From assembly GCA_965112735.1 (NCBI GenBank), contig OZ218953.1:806001-870000 (forward strand): DNA of 64,000 nucleotides. The letters are read 5' to 3'. Position numbers and translations under genes: made by a program. Within the stretch, counting starts at the first letter, position 1; each line of letters begins with the position of its first letter. Below the pieces are notes generated by a model. It was not told where the DNA came from and searched no databases. It worked only from the letters and a program-made list of their open reading frames with translations. This DNA comes from Phaeosaccion multiseriatum. Taxonomy: Eukaryota; Ochrophyta, other classes. Of this stretch, positions 9,720-22,126 are shown piece after piece.

Positions 9720-12700
9720 TCCTCCTGTGGTGCGTGTCTCGCCCTCGAAGAACAAGAAGCGCGCCCACGACAGACACTCCACCAGCACTGCCATTCCGCC
9801 GCAGCTGATGAACATTTGTAGAGTCTCTTCGCTGTTGCGGCACACGGCGGATATAAGGCAAGCAGCCTCTCTGCGGACAGCGCTGACCTGTACGGTGTGG
9901 TGTGTGGTGTGTGGTGTATCCGGCGGTCGGAGAGAGGGGGGGGGGCGAGAAAGAGAGGGAGGGAGGGAGGGAGGGAGGGAGGGAGGGAGAGAGAAAGGAC
10001 ACGGTTCAATTCTGATTGATGGGCACATCAATCAACGCCAAGAGATCGAGATCCATCTTCGAAAGGAGAGATTGGATCCTGTGTGTCGAGTATACGTGTG
10101 TAAGGGATTACGTGTGACTACGTGTGATTACGTATGATTATGTGTGAGCGTGAGTGGAAAGAGCGCTGAACAAAAGCCTTCCGCGCACGATCGCATCCCG
10201 ATGGGAGGATGGCTGGTCTGTCTCCTCCTCCCCCTCTCCTCTTACCTCTGGACGGCTCCTCTCCGCTTCGTCTTTACATGTTGCGAACCCAATCACCTTA
10301 GGTAGGATGCCCAAGAGTGCGAGGTGGGCAAGAGCCCGAGGGTTTCCGTCCACAATGATGTTGATCACTGACATAATGTGCGGAAGAGCGGTGGCCTTCT
10401 CAGCGACACACACACACACACACACAAGGACGCAAACACACACATACAGCATACAGACGAGCTGAGTACAGTAGGATAGGAAGCAACTTATTACATCAAG
10501 AATCGCCTTAACAAGTGAAGTCAAGTTCACTCGTCCGACGCGAATGAGACATGCCATTGTAGAGCATGCAAAACTGCCACCTGCTTGCCCAGCGTCCTTC
10601 CGTCCTTTCACCCTTCCTCCCTACATGTCTTGTACATACGGGCAACACACCTGGCGCACATCTGTGAGCTGTATGATGGGCACAACACCGTTCTCAGCGC
10701 TCATAATGTAGAAGCGGGCCTGTGGACAGCCGTCAATCAAGCCCCGCACCCTCTTGCACGCTTCAATCAAGCCACCAGCAGACTGCAACTCGTGCATTCT
10801 GAGGGAGGGAGGGAGGGAGGGAGGGAGGAAGGAAGGAAGGAAGGGAGGGGGGGAGGGAGGGAGGAGGGAGGGAGCCGGCAAAGAAGGGAGAGATGAGGGA
10901 GGGACTTACCAAGGGCCTCCAGAGTGAGAGAGAGAGAAGATAGAAGAGTTAGGGAGAGAGACACACACAGAGAGAGAGACTCACTTGCACAGTTGGTCGT
11001 GTACTTGGTTGCCCACTCGTGCGTGCATCTCTCGCTCTGCAGCACCCCCCGACTGCTCCTCCCTCTGAAGGTCCGCTTCGAAGTCGTTCTCGAAGGGGTC
11101 GTCAAGCACGTCCTGAGGCGGACATCGACGGAGGGAGGGGGCTGTTGGTCTCACGCTCAATTGTCCACCTCTGAGGGTCAAAGGCTAGACTTCCCACGTG
11201 GTCATTGACTACCTCTCCTTCCCACCCTGCCATAGACTGCCTTCCCTTGCCTACCTGCAGTGCCCTGGTGCTCTGCGCGTGCATCTTCTTTCTAAGCCTG
11301 TCCGCGAGGATGGAGCCCCTGCTCTCGTCTTCATGCTGCCCTTCCCACCTGTGAGGGGAGGGCGGAGGGGGAGGGAGGGAGGGAGGGAGGGAGAGAGGAG
11401 ACGACAATTATGATGATGACTCACCGAACCAACCACCCAATCCAACCCATTCATCCAACCAACCAACCAAGGCAAGCAAGCCCAGTCATCAATCAATCGA
11501 TCAATCGAGTACAACTAAATCGCACCTGCTCCGAGGACTGACAGGACTGACGGTAGGGGCCGAAGCAGCCGCCTTCTGCGGAGACTCGGGTAGTTCGAAA
11601 TCCTCGAAGTCCATATCCAGTCCCTCCTCCACGAAGCGGCTGACGTTGCCCGACGAGTGCAGCTGGGCCTTCGGGCCTACTCTTGCCCCTCCCTGCTGGG
11701 TGCCAGTCCTGGTGCTGCTGTTGCCGCTGCCTGCCCTTTGCAGTGTGAAGGCACTCTGACCGACGCGAGAAGCGGAGCGGCTGCCTAGCCCTTTGTGGGA
11801 GGCGGGTGGGGCAGGTGGAGGAGAAGGGGGAGGGACCTCAGATGGCACCAGATCGCACCATACACACAACACACACACGCACACACACACACGCGCACAC
11901 ACGCATACACCCACACACTCACACTCACACTCACACGCACACTCACCTTTGAATATGTCATCGCTCCAGTCCTCGTCGTCCCACTGACTCGAAAAGTGCT
12001 CCGAAAGAGCCTCCTTGTCATCCGCATTTGCCAGTGAGAGCACGACAGGCCCTTGAGGGGACAGAAGGGATTGCTTACTACCGCGGATGGCCCGCATACT
12101 TCGATTAGGGGGAGAGGGGGAGGGAGGGAGGGAGGGAGGGAGGGAGGGAGGGAGGGTGAGGGAACCACAAAATTTTGCTTTTGGAAGGGTGGGGCAGAGG
12201 GACGGAGAGGCGAGGAGGAAGGGAGCGAGGAAGGGAGGGAGGGAGGCAACGGCCATCTACTCAAGACCACTCTCCGCCAGTGAAGACTCACTGTCTATTT
12301 GCAGCCTCCGAGGAGGGGTTGATGTTGTTGAGTCCTAGCGGAGGCAAGCCGCCCGCCCCCCCTCCTGGTGCTCCTCCTGCTGCTGCCATTGTATCACCAA
12401 CTGCTGCATGTGGTCTCCCACCCTCCGAAGAGCTCCTATCTGCTGCTTTGGTCTCAACCAAGCCCAAGCCGAGCTCCTGGTCCCAGTCTTCTTCATCATC
12501 CTCCCCACCACCACCGCCACCACCTCCTCCTCCTCCTCCTCCTCCTTCTCCTCCTCCTTCTTCTCCTCCTCCTCCTCCTCCTCCTCCTCCTCCTCCTCCT
12601 CCTCCTCCTCCTCCTCCTCCCCCTCCTCCTCCTCCTCCTCCTCCTCCTCCTCGCTGGTCCGAGCCTACACTCGCAACAGTGCCCAGAGACAAAGAATCGA

Positions 12701-14051
12701 TACTCGTGACCCTGCCCAGGGACAGAGAATCGTTGCTCTTGATCCTCCGGACGGCCGGCCCTGCGTCCCAATCTTCGTCGTCGTCATCATCGTCGTCCAG
12801 GGCCCCCTTCATCGCCGCCGCAAAGGCGTCTGTTGCCACTCGTGTCGCTGCGGCTGAGGCTTGGGCATCTCCAGGTGCGATGAATGTCATCTGTGCTTGA
12901 TTAAAGGGATTGAAGGGAGTAAAGGGAGGGGTAATGGGATGAGGATGAGGAGGAGGAGGAGGAGGAGGAGGAGAAGGTGGAGAGGAGGAGGAGGAGGAGG
13001 AGGAGGAGGAGGAGGAGGAGGAGGAGGAGGAGGAGGAGGAGGAGGAGGAGGAGGAGGAGGAGGAGGAGGAGGCGGCGGCGGAGGAGGAGGAGGAGGAAGA
13101 GAAGGAAGAGAAGGAAGAGGAGGAGGAGGAGGAGGAGGAGGAGGAGGAGGAGGAGGAGGAGGAGGAGGAGGAGGAGGAGGAGGAGGGGAGGAGGAGGAGG
13201 AGGAGGAGGAGGAGGAGGAGGAGGAGGAGGAGGAGGAGGAGGATGCGAGAGTTCAAGGAAGGGGCAGAGGGGGTACGGAAGGCACAGCACAGCGGATAGG
13301 GCATGACAAAACACAGACATGTTCACACACACCAACACCAACACCACTATCCACCTACATAACGCACACACACACGCACACTCATACGCACACTCTCACA
13401 CACGCACACACACACGCAACTACACACACAAAGACACACTCGGTCCTCACCTTGCGTGGCCCTGTACTCCTTCCTCCTCCTGCTGCTCCTGCTCCTGCTC
13501 CTCCTCCTCCTCCTGCTCCTCCTCCTCCTGCTCCTCCTCCTCCTCCTCCTCCTCCTCCTCCTCCTCCTCCTCCTCCTCCTCCTCCTCCGCCTCCCCGCTG
13601 CCCCTTGTTATCCCCCTTCCTCCTCTCCTGTTCGATGGCCGCCGCCACTGTTGCCTCAAGTTGATCCTTAAAGTCATCGTCGTCATCCTCCCCGCCTAAG
13701 CCTCCTGCGTCTTCGCAAATCTTGTCCGCCATTTGTGAAAGGTCTCTGGCGTCGCTTTCCGTCAGTTCGTATCTGCAAGCCGGAGAGGGATGGGGGCGGA
13801 GGAGAGGGCGGAGGGCGAGGGAGGGAGGGAGGGAGGGAGGGAGATAGAGTAAGGACAGAGAGAGGTGAGCAAAGTGACAGGGAGAGAGAAAGGGAGGGGA
13901 AGGGAGGTAGGGGTGAGTGACAACGAGAGGGGACAGAAAGATGGATCGAGCAACCCACATAAGGGGACACCAGCACATTCGGGAAGGGGGGAGTTTACTT
14001 CCTCCACCGCTTCCCCTCCATCGCCCCCCACACACGCACCCAAATGCACAT

Positions 14052-14114
<63 letters not shown>

Positions 14115-14775
14115 CTGCGCTGCGGAGAGGTCTCCTGCATGAGCTGCGCGTAAGTGCGTACCGTCTTGAGCACCTGCAGAACAAGAATGAGAAGAACGAG
14201 AAGAAATGGAAGAAGAACAACATGGAATAAATCAGATGCAGAACAAGGGAAGCAAGGGCGCCACCACCATCACCACCACCACCACCACCACCACCACCAT
14301 CACCACCACCACCACCACCACCACCACTACCACCACAAACGCACCTGCTGCCGCCCGACTGATTCCTTGAGCGACGCTGGCCCGTCTTTCTCCCCCTGCC
14401 CACCCCCCCTCCCCTCCTCTCCACCGCCCTCCTTGCCCATGTGCTTGGTATGGAGCTTACTCTGCTGCTTGCTCAGGCTGTTGACCTGTAGGCGGTCATC
14501 ATCCCCCACCTTAATCAGATGGGACTTTGGATCCTTGAGCCAGGGTCGGGTAAGGAGAGTGGCAGCTGGCTTGCGCAGAGCGGGCTCCTTTCGGAAGCAT
14601 TGGAGCATGAACTCCGTCAAGGCAGGGGATACGCCTTTAGGGGTGGTGATGGGAGAGTGCGATTGAGAGATGAATGGGGAGGGAGGGAGGGAGGGAGGGA
14701 GGGAGGGAGGGAGGGAGGGAGTTGAGAGCTTGTAATGGTCCTAGCGAGACATGGGAGCGACAAAGGGGACGCAAT

Positions 14776-14824
<49 letters not shown>

Positions 14825-17800
14825 CCCGCCCTCCCTCCCGCCCTCCCACCCCACCCCACCCCACCCACCCCACTCAAACCCACCCCACCACCACCCCACC
14901 CAACCCCACCCCTGTATCACCAACAGCAACACCTCATCCTCCCTACCTTCGGGTATGGGCGGATGGTCGTCCTGTACAATCTTGTACATTGCTGTGATCT
15001 GCGGAAGGTCGAAGTAAGGAGGCTTGCCTGTGAGCAGCTCGACGATGGTGCACCCAACGCTCCAAATGTCGCAGGCGCTGGTGACCCCAGTCATTTCAAT
15101 AATCTCGGGGGCCATCCAGTACGGGGTGCCCACCACGTCCACCTCATCGCCTTCGCCTTCTCGGTCTGGAGTGGAGGCGTGTGTGCATAGTAGGAGGGGT
15201 ACGAGGGCGAGGGTGAGGACGAGGGTGAGGGCGAGGGTCAGGACGAGTAGTCAAGAGTATGCGCGTGAGTAGAGGATGATCAGTGTATGTAGTAGCATGA
15301 GTACTGACCATGCATACGGAGAAAAATTGTGTGTGCGTGTGAGTAGTGAGTGAGGCACTAGACAGACAGACCAACCTGCTCCACTCCCTCCCCTCCCTCC
15401 CTCCCTCCCTCTCCCTCCCTCCCTCCCTCCCCTCCCTCCCTCCCTCTCCCTCCCTCCCTCTCCCTCCCTCCCTCCGTCCGTCCGTCCGTCCGTCCCTCTC
15501 ACTTGTTGGGTCCCCAAGGTTGAGGGCCACCCCAAAGTCCGCAAGCTTGACGAGCCCGTCCTTGGTAGTGAGTATATTGGCACCCTTAATGTCTCTGTGC
15601 AGCACGCCTTGCTCGTGCAGGTACTTTAGCCCCTCCAGCACCTGGGGAAGCAATGGCCGAAACATTCGATGTTTTAGATCGATCTCGATGGCACATCAAA
15701 GTAGGTCGGTTTGCTTTGTTGGTGGGTCATTCAATCAGTCCATGACTGATTACCACGCCAACGACACACCTCCTCAGAGCCCCCCTCTCACCCCTCTCAC
15801 ACCTCTCAGCATGTGCATGCCCTGGCCAATGAACCTCCCCCCCCCCCCGCCCTCCCCTCCCGTCCCTCCCCTTTGACGAGCCGATTCAAGCAAGCCAGCA
15901 ATCCAGCGACGAGCCAATGAAGTCCAACCCAACTCATCCTATCCTACTCCCTCCATCGCCACACCCCACCCCACCTCACTAGACCCAACACCCATATACT
16001 CCTATACCCGTACCACCTATATACTCCTATACCCGTACCACCTATATACTCATGTACCCGTACCACCTATATACTCCTATATCCGTACCACCTATATACT
16101 CCTATACCCGTACCACCTATATACTCCTATACCCGTACCACCTATATACTCCTATCTCCGTACCACCCATATACCTGCGTCATGTAGATTGCGCAGAGGG
16201 ACTCGGAGAAGCATCCAAACTTCTTGCACATCTCTGCCAGGGAAGACTCCATAATCTCGAGCACGATATAGAGGTAGTGCTCCGTCTGAATGGTGTCTAT
16301 GTACTGATTAGGGGGGGGGGGGGGGGAGGGAGGGAGGGAGGGAGGGACGGAGGGACGGAGGGAGGGAGATGTGAGGAAGAGAGAGAGAGAGCAAGGGACA
16401 AAAACAAAGCTCCATTTCAACCCCATCTGTCAAGGAATGAAAGGAATCCCCGGGTTGGGAGTGCTGCGATCAAGCCAAACGAACGAACGAACGAACGAAC
16501 CTGCACAATGTTGATGTGATTGAGCTTCTTGAGGAGAGTGATCTCGAGCGTGATGGCCGCGAGGGACTCCGCGTCGATATTCGACAGAGCCGTGCGCTTC
16601 ACCGCTACCCAGGCGCCGCGGTCTACATTCAAGGCCTGTGGGTTGGGTTGGGTTGAGTTGGGTTGGTTGGTTGAGTTGAGTTGGGTTAGTTGACTTAAGT
16701 TGGGTTGGGTTGGGTCTGGGTTTACATTTGGGTCGCTTTGAGGGTTCTGAGCTCACATATGCATTCGGTTCTTTCCTCCGATGGGATGAATCAGGAGAGC
16801 CAACGGTGATGAGACAGCCAACGGTGACGAGACAACCGACTACCGCCAACTCACACGCAAAGTACGTCCTTGCTCGCAAAGAGGGACTGAATGGTCGAGC
16901 TCCAACTAACTCGTGAATCAATCCATCCATTCCCGCACACTCCCCCACCACCTCCCTCTACGTGTGCGTGCGTGCGTGCGTGCGTGCGTGCGTGAATACA
17001 TCAACACCCGAGTACTCTCTGCCCATCCGCTGCCATCCTCCCCGGTGCTGTGCTTCACCTGAAAGACGGTCCCGAAGCCTCCCCTGCCGATCTCGTGCCC
17101 CATTTGATAAGTGGCGCTGTCGCTGGACAGGCGATTCTCCTCAGAGCCTAATCCATGAGGGGGGTGGCAGGGGTGGGGTGGTTGGGGGGGCGAGAAGCGA
17201 AGGAAGGACAAAGTGGGTTCTTTTTATCTACTTGTCGTCATTCACATTCTCATTGGTTGGTCGATTGCTTCCCATCTTTTCCTCCTCCGAATTCCCCCCC
17301 CCCCCCCCTCTCTCTGGCAGGCTTAAGGCAGAACTGAACTAAATTGCAGCAAGAGTCTCCTAATGCATTCCCCACCCCCCTCCTCGTCTCGCTCGGCCTG
17401 CCCTCACACATATATCACCACCCCACACTGACCATCCTCACCTGCCGCCGCCTTTCGCCTCCCCTTTCTCTTTGGGGGCTTGCCGTCTTCAACAGCAGCA
17501 GCATCAGATGCACCAGTTGGTGGTACAGCCGCTGCTTCGGGCTGTCCTTCTCCTCGCTCTCGCTTCCGCCCTTGCTCTTCCTGCTCGTTCCCCCCTTGCT
17601 GCTGCCCAGCCGCCGCTGTGGCTGATGTTTCCTTCCCCACCCTCCCATCGACGCTCAACGTCCGTTCTGCTGGCTCTACTGCAGCTGGCTCTACGGCTGC
17701 TGCTGTTGCTGTTGGCTCTGCTTCTTCTACTGCGGTGGCTCCTCCTACCACTTCTAGTGGTGCTGCTACTGCTGCTGTTCCTTTTCCTTCTGCTTCATCT

Positions 17801-17970
17801 CCACCGTCTCCTCCTTCTGGTTGCGCATCGCTCTGGGCCCCAGCCCCCTCCCCCTGGGCGGTTGGGGGATTGGCGTCATCCGTGTGGATACTATTGGGAG
17901 TACTACCAATGCAGGTACTCGCACTGGGCGGGGACACTGACGAGCTCTTCTCGTCGCTGGTGCTGCTCAT
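6482..17970 (-). CDS. MAP3K-epsilon / Cdc7-SepH type septation kinase with ARM-like C-terminus
   Basis: Twenty-one exons join without a frame break: 17970-17442, 17147-17059, 16635-16501, 16303-16175, 15641-15503, 15165-14947, 14634-14345, 14173-14115, 13772-13451, 12890-12295, 12098-11947, 11790-11526, 11348-11255, 11112-10985, 10798-10651, 10395-10246, 9887-9099, 8896-8506, 8145-7675, 7290-7079 and 6760-6482, giving about 1861 aa. An Ala/Glu-rich leader of about 180 residues precedes the kinase domain: [11 protein letters not shown] (Lys219), HRDIKGAN (Asp311), DFG (329-331) and GTPYWMAPE. The C-terminal half matches the armadillo region of plant MAP3K-epsilon ([45 protein letters not shown]). 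The middle and the ARM region are interrupted by poly-Gly, poly-Gln and Ala-rich runs. In plants and fungi this family acts in cytokinesis/septation signalling. The first ATG is 17970; an upstream TTG is not used. Confidence 0.9.
7505..7674. repeat. (CA)n-rich microsatellite starting at the kinase exon 19 donor
   Basis: About 170 bp of CA/CATACA repeats. On the coding strand the donor itself reads GTGAGTGTGTGTG and merges into the repeat. Confidence 0.92.
12105..12154. repeat. (GGGA)n tract before kinase exon 11 acceptor
   Basis: On the coding strand it is (TCCC)n about 10-50 bases before the acceptor at 12099. It is one of at least eight such tracts in this gene (others near 8920, 9950, 10800, 11370, 13820, 14680 and 16320). 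Confidence 0.85.
12948..13242. repeat. (GGA)n tract filling kinase intron 9
   Basis: Nearly 300 bp of GGA/GAG triplets with a few GCG and AAG interruptions. The coding strand reads (TCC)n. The exons on both sides (13451-13772 and 12295-12890) also hold triplet repeats read as poly-Gly, so the tract lies between two coding copies of the same repeat class. Confidence 0.92.
15361..15502. repeat. (CCCT)n / (CCGT)n tract starting at kinase exon 5 donor
   Basis: On the coding strand the donor GTGAGAGGGA runs into GACGGACGGAGGGAGGG. This has the opposite strand polarity to the TCCC tracts that precede acceptors. Confidence 0.85.
15983..16172. repeat. 25-bp minisatellite, about 7.5 copies, in kinase intron 4
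   Basis: The unit is close to CTATATACTCCTATACCCGTACCAC, differing between copies by one or two bases. It ends next to the exon 4 donor at 16175 and lies wholly inside the intron. Confidence 0.92.
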
Positions 17971-18836
17971 TGGGTGCGTGCACAAAGGCAAGATGTTAAG
18001 ACGACGGAGGAGGAGAGATGTTGGGTGAGGGCGCGAAAGAAGCTCAATAGAGGCGGAGTGGAGTGATGCGGAACATATTCGGCTCTAGCACGATGAGCTC
18101 AGCACTGAGAGGTCGGTGTCCACACCAGCGTTCTTGTAAAGAAGAAAGGGAAGTGGCAACGTACCCTGCCACAGACTGCTTTCCCACGCAGCTGACTTCC
18201 TCCTCCGGGTGCTGCTCCTCCTCCTCCTTCTCCTTCTTTTGCTGCTGCAGCTTCTGCTCCTGCTGCGGGCGCCAGCCTGTGGTAGGTGGAGTAGATCCAT
18301 CAGCCCCCCGTACCGCAGCCCCCGCCCCCGCAGCACCCTGCTGCTGCTCCCGGTGCCTCCAGGGTCGATGCATTTGATTTGGGCTGAGGTTAGGTTTGGG
18401 CTGAGGTTGCACAGCTGTGTCACCCCAGCACCTCTGCTACCCGCTGGGTGCTCATCAGCCCCTCTCCTCCACGGATCTGCTGCTGTCTGTGCCCATGCAG
18501 AGACGCGTAAACAAAACAAGCTCCAAGAGAGAGACAGAGAGATGTTCTGTCCTTCAAACAGCCTTGCTCTGCCTGTAAGGACCGCAGCCGCGTGTACTCG
18601 TCCCCTGGTACGAAAAATTCTACGTCGCACGCCCCTGTACTGCTCCCTGTCTGTGTGGAAAGGAAAGAGGGGGAGATGGGACAGACAGAGGGTGAATAAA
18701 CGATACGATCCGATCCGATCCACAGCGGAATTCGATGGCACCCGATGGCTACCTCCCTCTCTTTCTTTCGATTTGCTCTGCACTCTCTTTAAAAAGGCAC
18801 GATCCACCCAGAGGAAGCAGCAGAAAGAAGGGGAGA
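17971..18836. promoter_or_regulatory. Divergent region between septation kinase and THOC3 genes
   Basis: 866 bp between two divergent ATGs. It holds (CCT)n/(GCT)n coding-like low complexity around 18200-18360 and open frames on both strands, for example a minus-strand segment near 18640-18430. None has a domain or consistent splice context, so I did not call a gene. A short upstream 5'UTR exon for either gene is possible. Confidence 0.35.
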
Positions 18837-18980
18837 ATGTTTAGACCTCCACCTCCTTACAGAGGAGGCTCGCTGGGGCAGCATGGTGGGATGCAGCCAC
18901 CACATGGTCGGGGGGGGGGCGGAGGAGGGGGTCAGCAGCACCAGCAGCAACAGCAGCACCAGCAGCAGCAGCAGCATCAG

Positions 18981-19013
<33 letters not shown>

Positions 19014-20452
19014 GGCATGGGCGACAACATGAAGAATGCAATGGGGATCGTTGCAGGAGTAGGTCAGGGCAGCGGGGGTGCTTCACCGGGAGGCATGGTG
19101 CGCAACGCGTCGAGAGCCTTCTCAGAGGCCACATCCAAGGAGTGCGCGGGGCACACCAAGAAGATCGCCTGCTTGGCTTGGAATAGCTCTGGAAGTCGAT
19201 TAGCGTCGGGATCTGATGACCGGAGCATCAAAGTGTGGAGTGTGGACAAGAACGGAGCGGTGAGAGCGACGACACTGAGTGAGAGATTCGCAAGTGGTCC
19301 TCTCTCTATCTCAATCCATCCACACATGTATCGTCTGTCTATCCATCTCTCTCTCTATCTTTCTCTACCTCCGTCGCTTAAGCGTTCCCGCCCCCAACCA
19401 CCTTTGCTTCGCTTCCTAGGGCCGGTGTACGGCCACGTGCACAGGCCACACCGACTCTATCGAACAGATCTGCTGGAACCCTACCAACAACGACGCCTTT
19501 GCAACGGCATCCACAGACAGGAGCGTGCGGATATGGGACGCTCGCTCCGGCAGGCAAACAGCGGTGAGTCAAAGCAAGACCCTCCTTCCGTCGCACCTCC
19601 ATTGGAATGCGGTGGGGTGTCTTCATAGTCTCAATGGTTGGGACTACGGTCTACGACGATCGCGGTGGTCCGTCGCGGGTCAGTCAGCGAGTAGTCACCC
19701 TTTTCCAGACTGATGTACCCAGCCCTGCTCCCCTGCGCGTGTGCAGTAGATGGCAGTAGACGGGTGTCGGTCTGGAACATCTCTCTCTTGCCTAAAAGGA
19801 TGACTCTTACCACGCCTCCCTTCCCTCTCCGCATCATTATAGCCCTTGTATCCATCTGTCGATACTCACTGACATAATATATATACGTACATATTGTCAC
19901 CTCTATTACTCAGGTGCTTCATACAGAAGGGGAGAACATACACCTGGCGTGGAGTCCCAACGGCAAGTACATTGTACTCGGCAACAAGGACGACTGCATG
20001 TTGGTCATCGACGCCAACAAATGGAAGAAGATCAAGAAGGTGCGATGAGGCAGAAGAAGGCCCCTTCTTAAGTTGTTCCTTTGCTTCCATACGTCTCGAA
20101 CAGGGGTGGGTGCCCTGGAGGGGCGAGCGAGGAGCCTCCGATGTGGCGTGTGTTGGGTGGAGGCAGCATAGGCACCAGGCCCTGTGTGTGGGGTGGGCAT
20201 GTGCTTCTTCCCTCTTCTCTTCCCCACCACCACCACCTCCTCCTCCTCCTTCGGCCCCTCCTTCTGCTGCTGCTGCTGCTCATTGTCGATCCTTCCCCCC
20301 CTCCACCCCTCGAAACACTGAATCAATGAATGTGAAGGTCAAGTTCAACTACGAAGTGAACGAGTTCGCATGGTCGCCCAACAGCCAATTCCTCTTCTTC
20401 ACCACCAGTCAGAACGGCTTGGGTGGGCTCGAGGTGCGTGTGTTCATGCGTG

Positions 20453-20506
<54 letters not shown>

Positions 20507-22126
20507 TGCATGCGTGCTTGCCCCCCGGCACTTTGCGACAAGCTAGCCTAGAGATCAGCCTCAACGATCACCGGTATGGAAGGAATGAGTGGAAACGCTT
20601 GTTTGGAATGAATCATCAGTACGTAGCGCCCACCTCTCTCTCACCCGCACTACTTCTACTACTGCTGCTGCTGCTGCTGTCTCCCTCCTGCACCTTCCCT
20701 GCATGCCTATATGCCTGCTTGCCTGCCGGCCTGCCCATATGCCTACCTGTCCACACGTTTCTGCTGGGCAGATCATGCGCTTCGAAGAGGGAAGCATGTC
20801 CAGGACCCGAATGTGCAGAGGTGAGGGAGGGACGGAGGGAGGGACGGAGGGAGGCCAAGTGCCTAGAGGGGAGAGATGGACAGTGTGTGGAGTGTGGAGA
20901 ACGCTCGCTCACTTGAAGACCCCCTCTCCCTGCCCCCGCTACCCCCCCCCTGTCCCTCCTCCTCCTTCTCTTGCTCCTCCTCTGCCGCTGCGCCCAACCA
21001 ACCAACCAAATCAAATCAACCAACAAACCAACCAAACCCTCAACCAAACAAACGAACAAACGAATATAGGCCACACGGCGACGTGCTACACGTTGAGCAT
21101 GGACCCTCTGCAGCGCTACGCAGCCATGGGGTCTGCGGACTCCGTGGTATCGCTGTGGGACCTTGAGGAGCTTGTGTGTGTGCGGACCTTCACACGCCTC
21201 GACTACTCAGTGCAGGTGCGTGTGTGTGCGCGTCTGTGTATGTGTGTGTGCGTGTGTGTGTGCGTGTGTGTGCGTGTGTGTATGTGTGTGTATGCGTGTG
21301 TGTGTGTGTGTGTGTGTGCGCGGTGTGTGTGTGTGTGTGTGTGCGCGCGCACCGTCACACGTCTCGTGTACTCCGTGCAGGTGAGTCTTTGCGTGTGTTA
21401 ATGTGTTGTTGTATGTGTGTGTGTGAGAGAGTGTGTGTACGTGTGTGCGTGCGCACCCTCACGCGCGTCGACTACTCCCTCCTTGCAGGCCATGGGCTTC
21501 AGCTTCGACGGAAAGTACCTTGCCTCCTGCTCGTCCTCTGTTGATACAAGCAGCATCGACATTGTGAGTGGTGTGATGGGGTGGGATGGGGTGGGGTGGC
21601 AGTGGATGGCAGAGGATGGGAGGGAATGGCAGTAGATGGGATGGTAGTGGATGGGATGGCAGTGGATGAAGGCACCGCCAGGAGGGGGGTTTGGGGCGTC
21701 GCAATGCACTCTCGGCTTTGTTGCTTTCTTGCGTGCGTGTAGCTGGTTTGTCGCACCTTTAGACTGGCCCAGGTGCAGCAAGCAGGCTGTGGCACTGAGC
21801 TCTTTTGCTTTGACGCGCCTGTGCGTACTGGTACACCCATGCATAAATGATGTGGCTCGGTCCTATCCCCTCCCCCCTCCCGCTCCTATCTCCTCATGTA
21901 CGCCTGGGTTCCTCTCCCCCCTTCTCCCCTTCCTTACCTTCTTACCTACCCCCAGGCATACGTAGACAGCGCCGATCTGGCCTGCTCCCTCTTCACAGGC
22001 AAGCCGGTGAGTGCGCTGGCGTGGCACCCTTCACAGCTGATGCTCGCCTTCGCAGCGGACGAGAAGGAGCGCGGATACGGCGGTCTGCGCATTACCTCTT
22101 TCAAGGAGAAAAAGCGGACCCAATAG
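18837..22126 (+). CDS. THOC3: THO complex subunit 3 (TEX1), WD40 protein
   Basis: Eight exons join in frame: 18837-19259, 19420-19563, 19914-20039, 20338-20433, 20772-20820, 21070-21215, 21489-21563 and 21956-22126, giving 409 aa. A Gly- and Gln/His-rich leader of about 75 residues precedes the beta-propeller. WD blades are clear: GHTKKIACLAWNSSGSRLAS...SIKVWSV, CTGHTDSIEQICWNP...VRIWD, NIHLAWSPNGKYIVLGNKDD, EFAWSPNSQFLFFTT, MGSADSVVSLWDLEELVCVR and LAWHPSQLMLAFAADEK. The last two match the diagnostic end of THOC3. THO couples transcription elongation to mRNA export as part of TREX. Human THOC3 is about 350 aa, so the extra length is the low-complexity leader. The introns carry GT repeats that start near the donors of exons 4 and 6. 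Confidence 0.9.
20455..20504. repeat. (GT)n microsatellite after THOC3 exon 4 donor
   Basis: About 25 GT units beginning 20 bases after the GTGCGTG donor at 20434. A similar GT/GTGC tract follows the exon 6 donor (21216-21350). Confidence 0.9.

Noticed and set aside
10910-10916. Seven-base micro-exon (GCCCTTG) between AG and GTAAGT in the septation kinase
   Set aside because: Including it breaks the frame into the next exon (10798-10651); skipping it keeps the frame. A minor isoform cannot be excluded.
12288-13304. One long minus-strand frame joining two kinase exons through poly-Ser
   Set aside because: The poly-Ser part (12891-13450) is an intron with good donor and acceptor; joining exons 13451-13772 and 12295-12890 gives a continuous frame.
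18085-18807. Minus-strand open frame of 240 codons between the kinase and THOC3 genes
   Set aside because: No domain, mixed frames with Gln/Glu low complexity, and no splice sites linking it to the kinase start.
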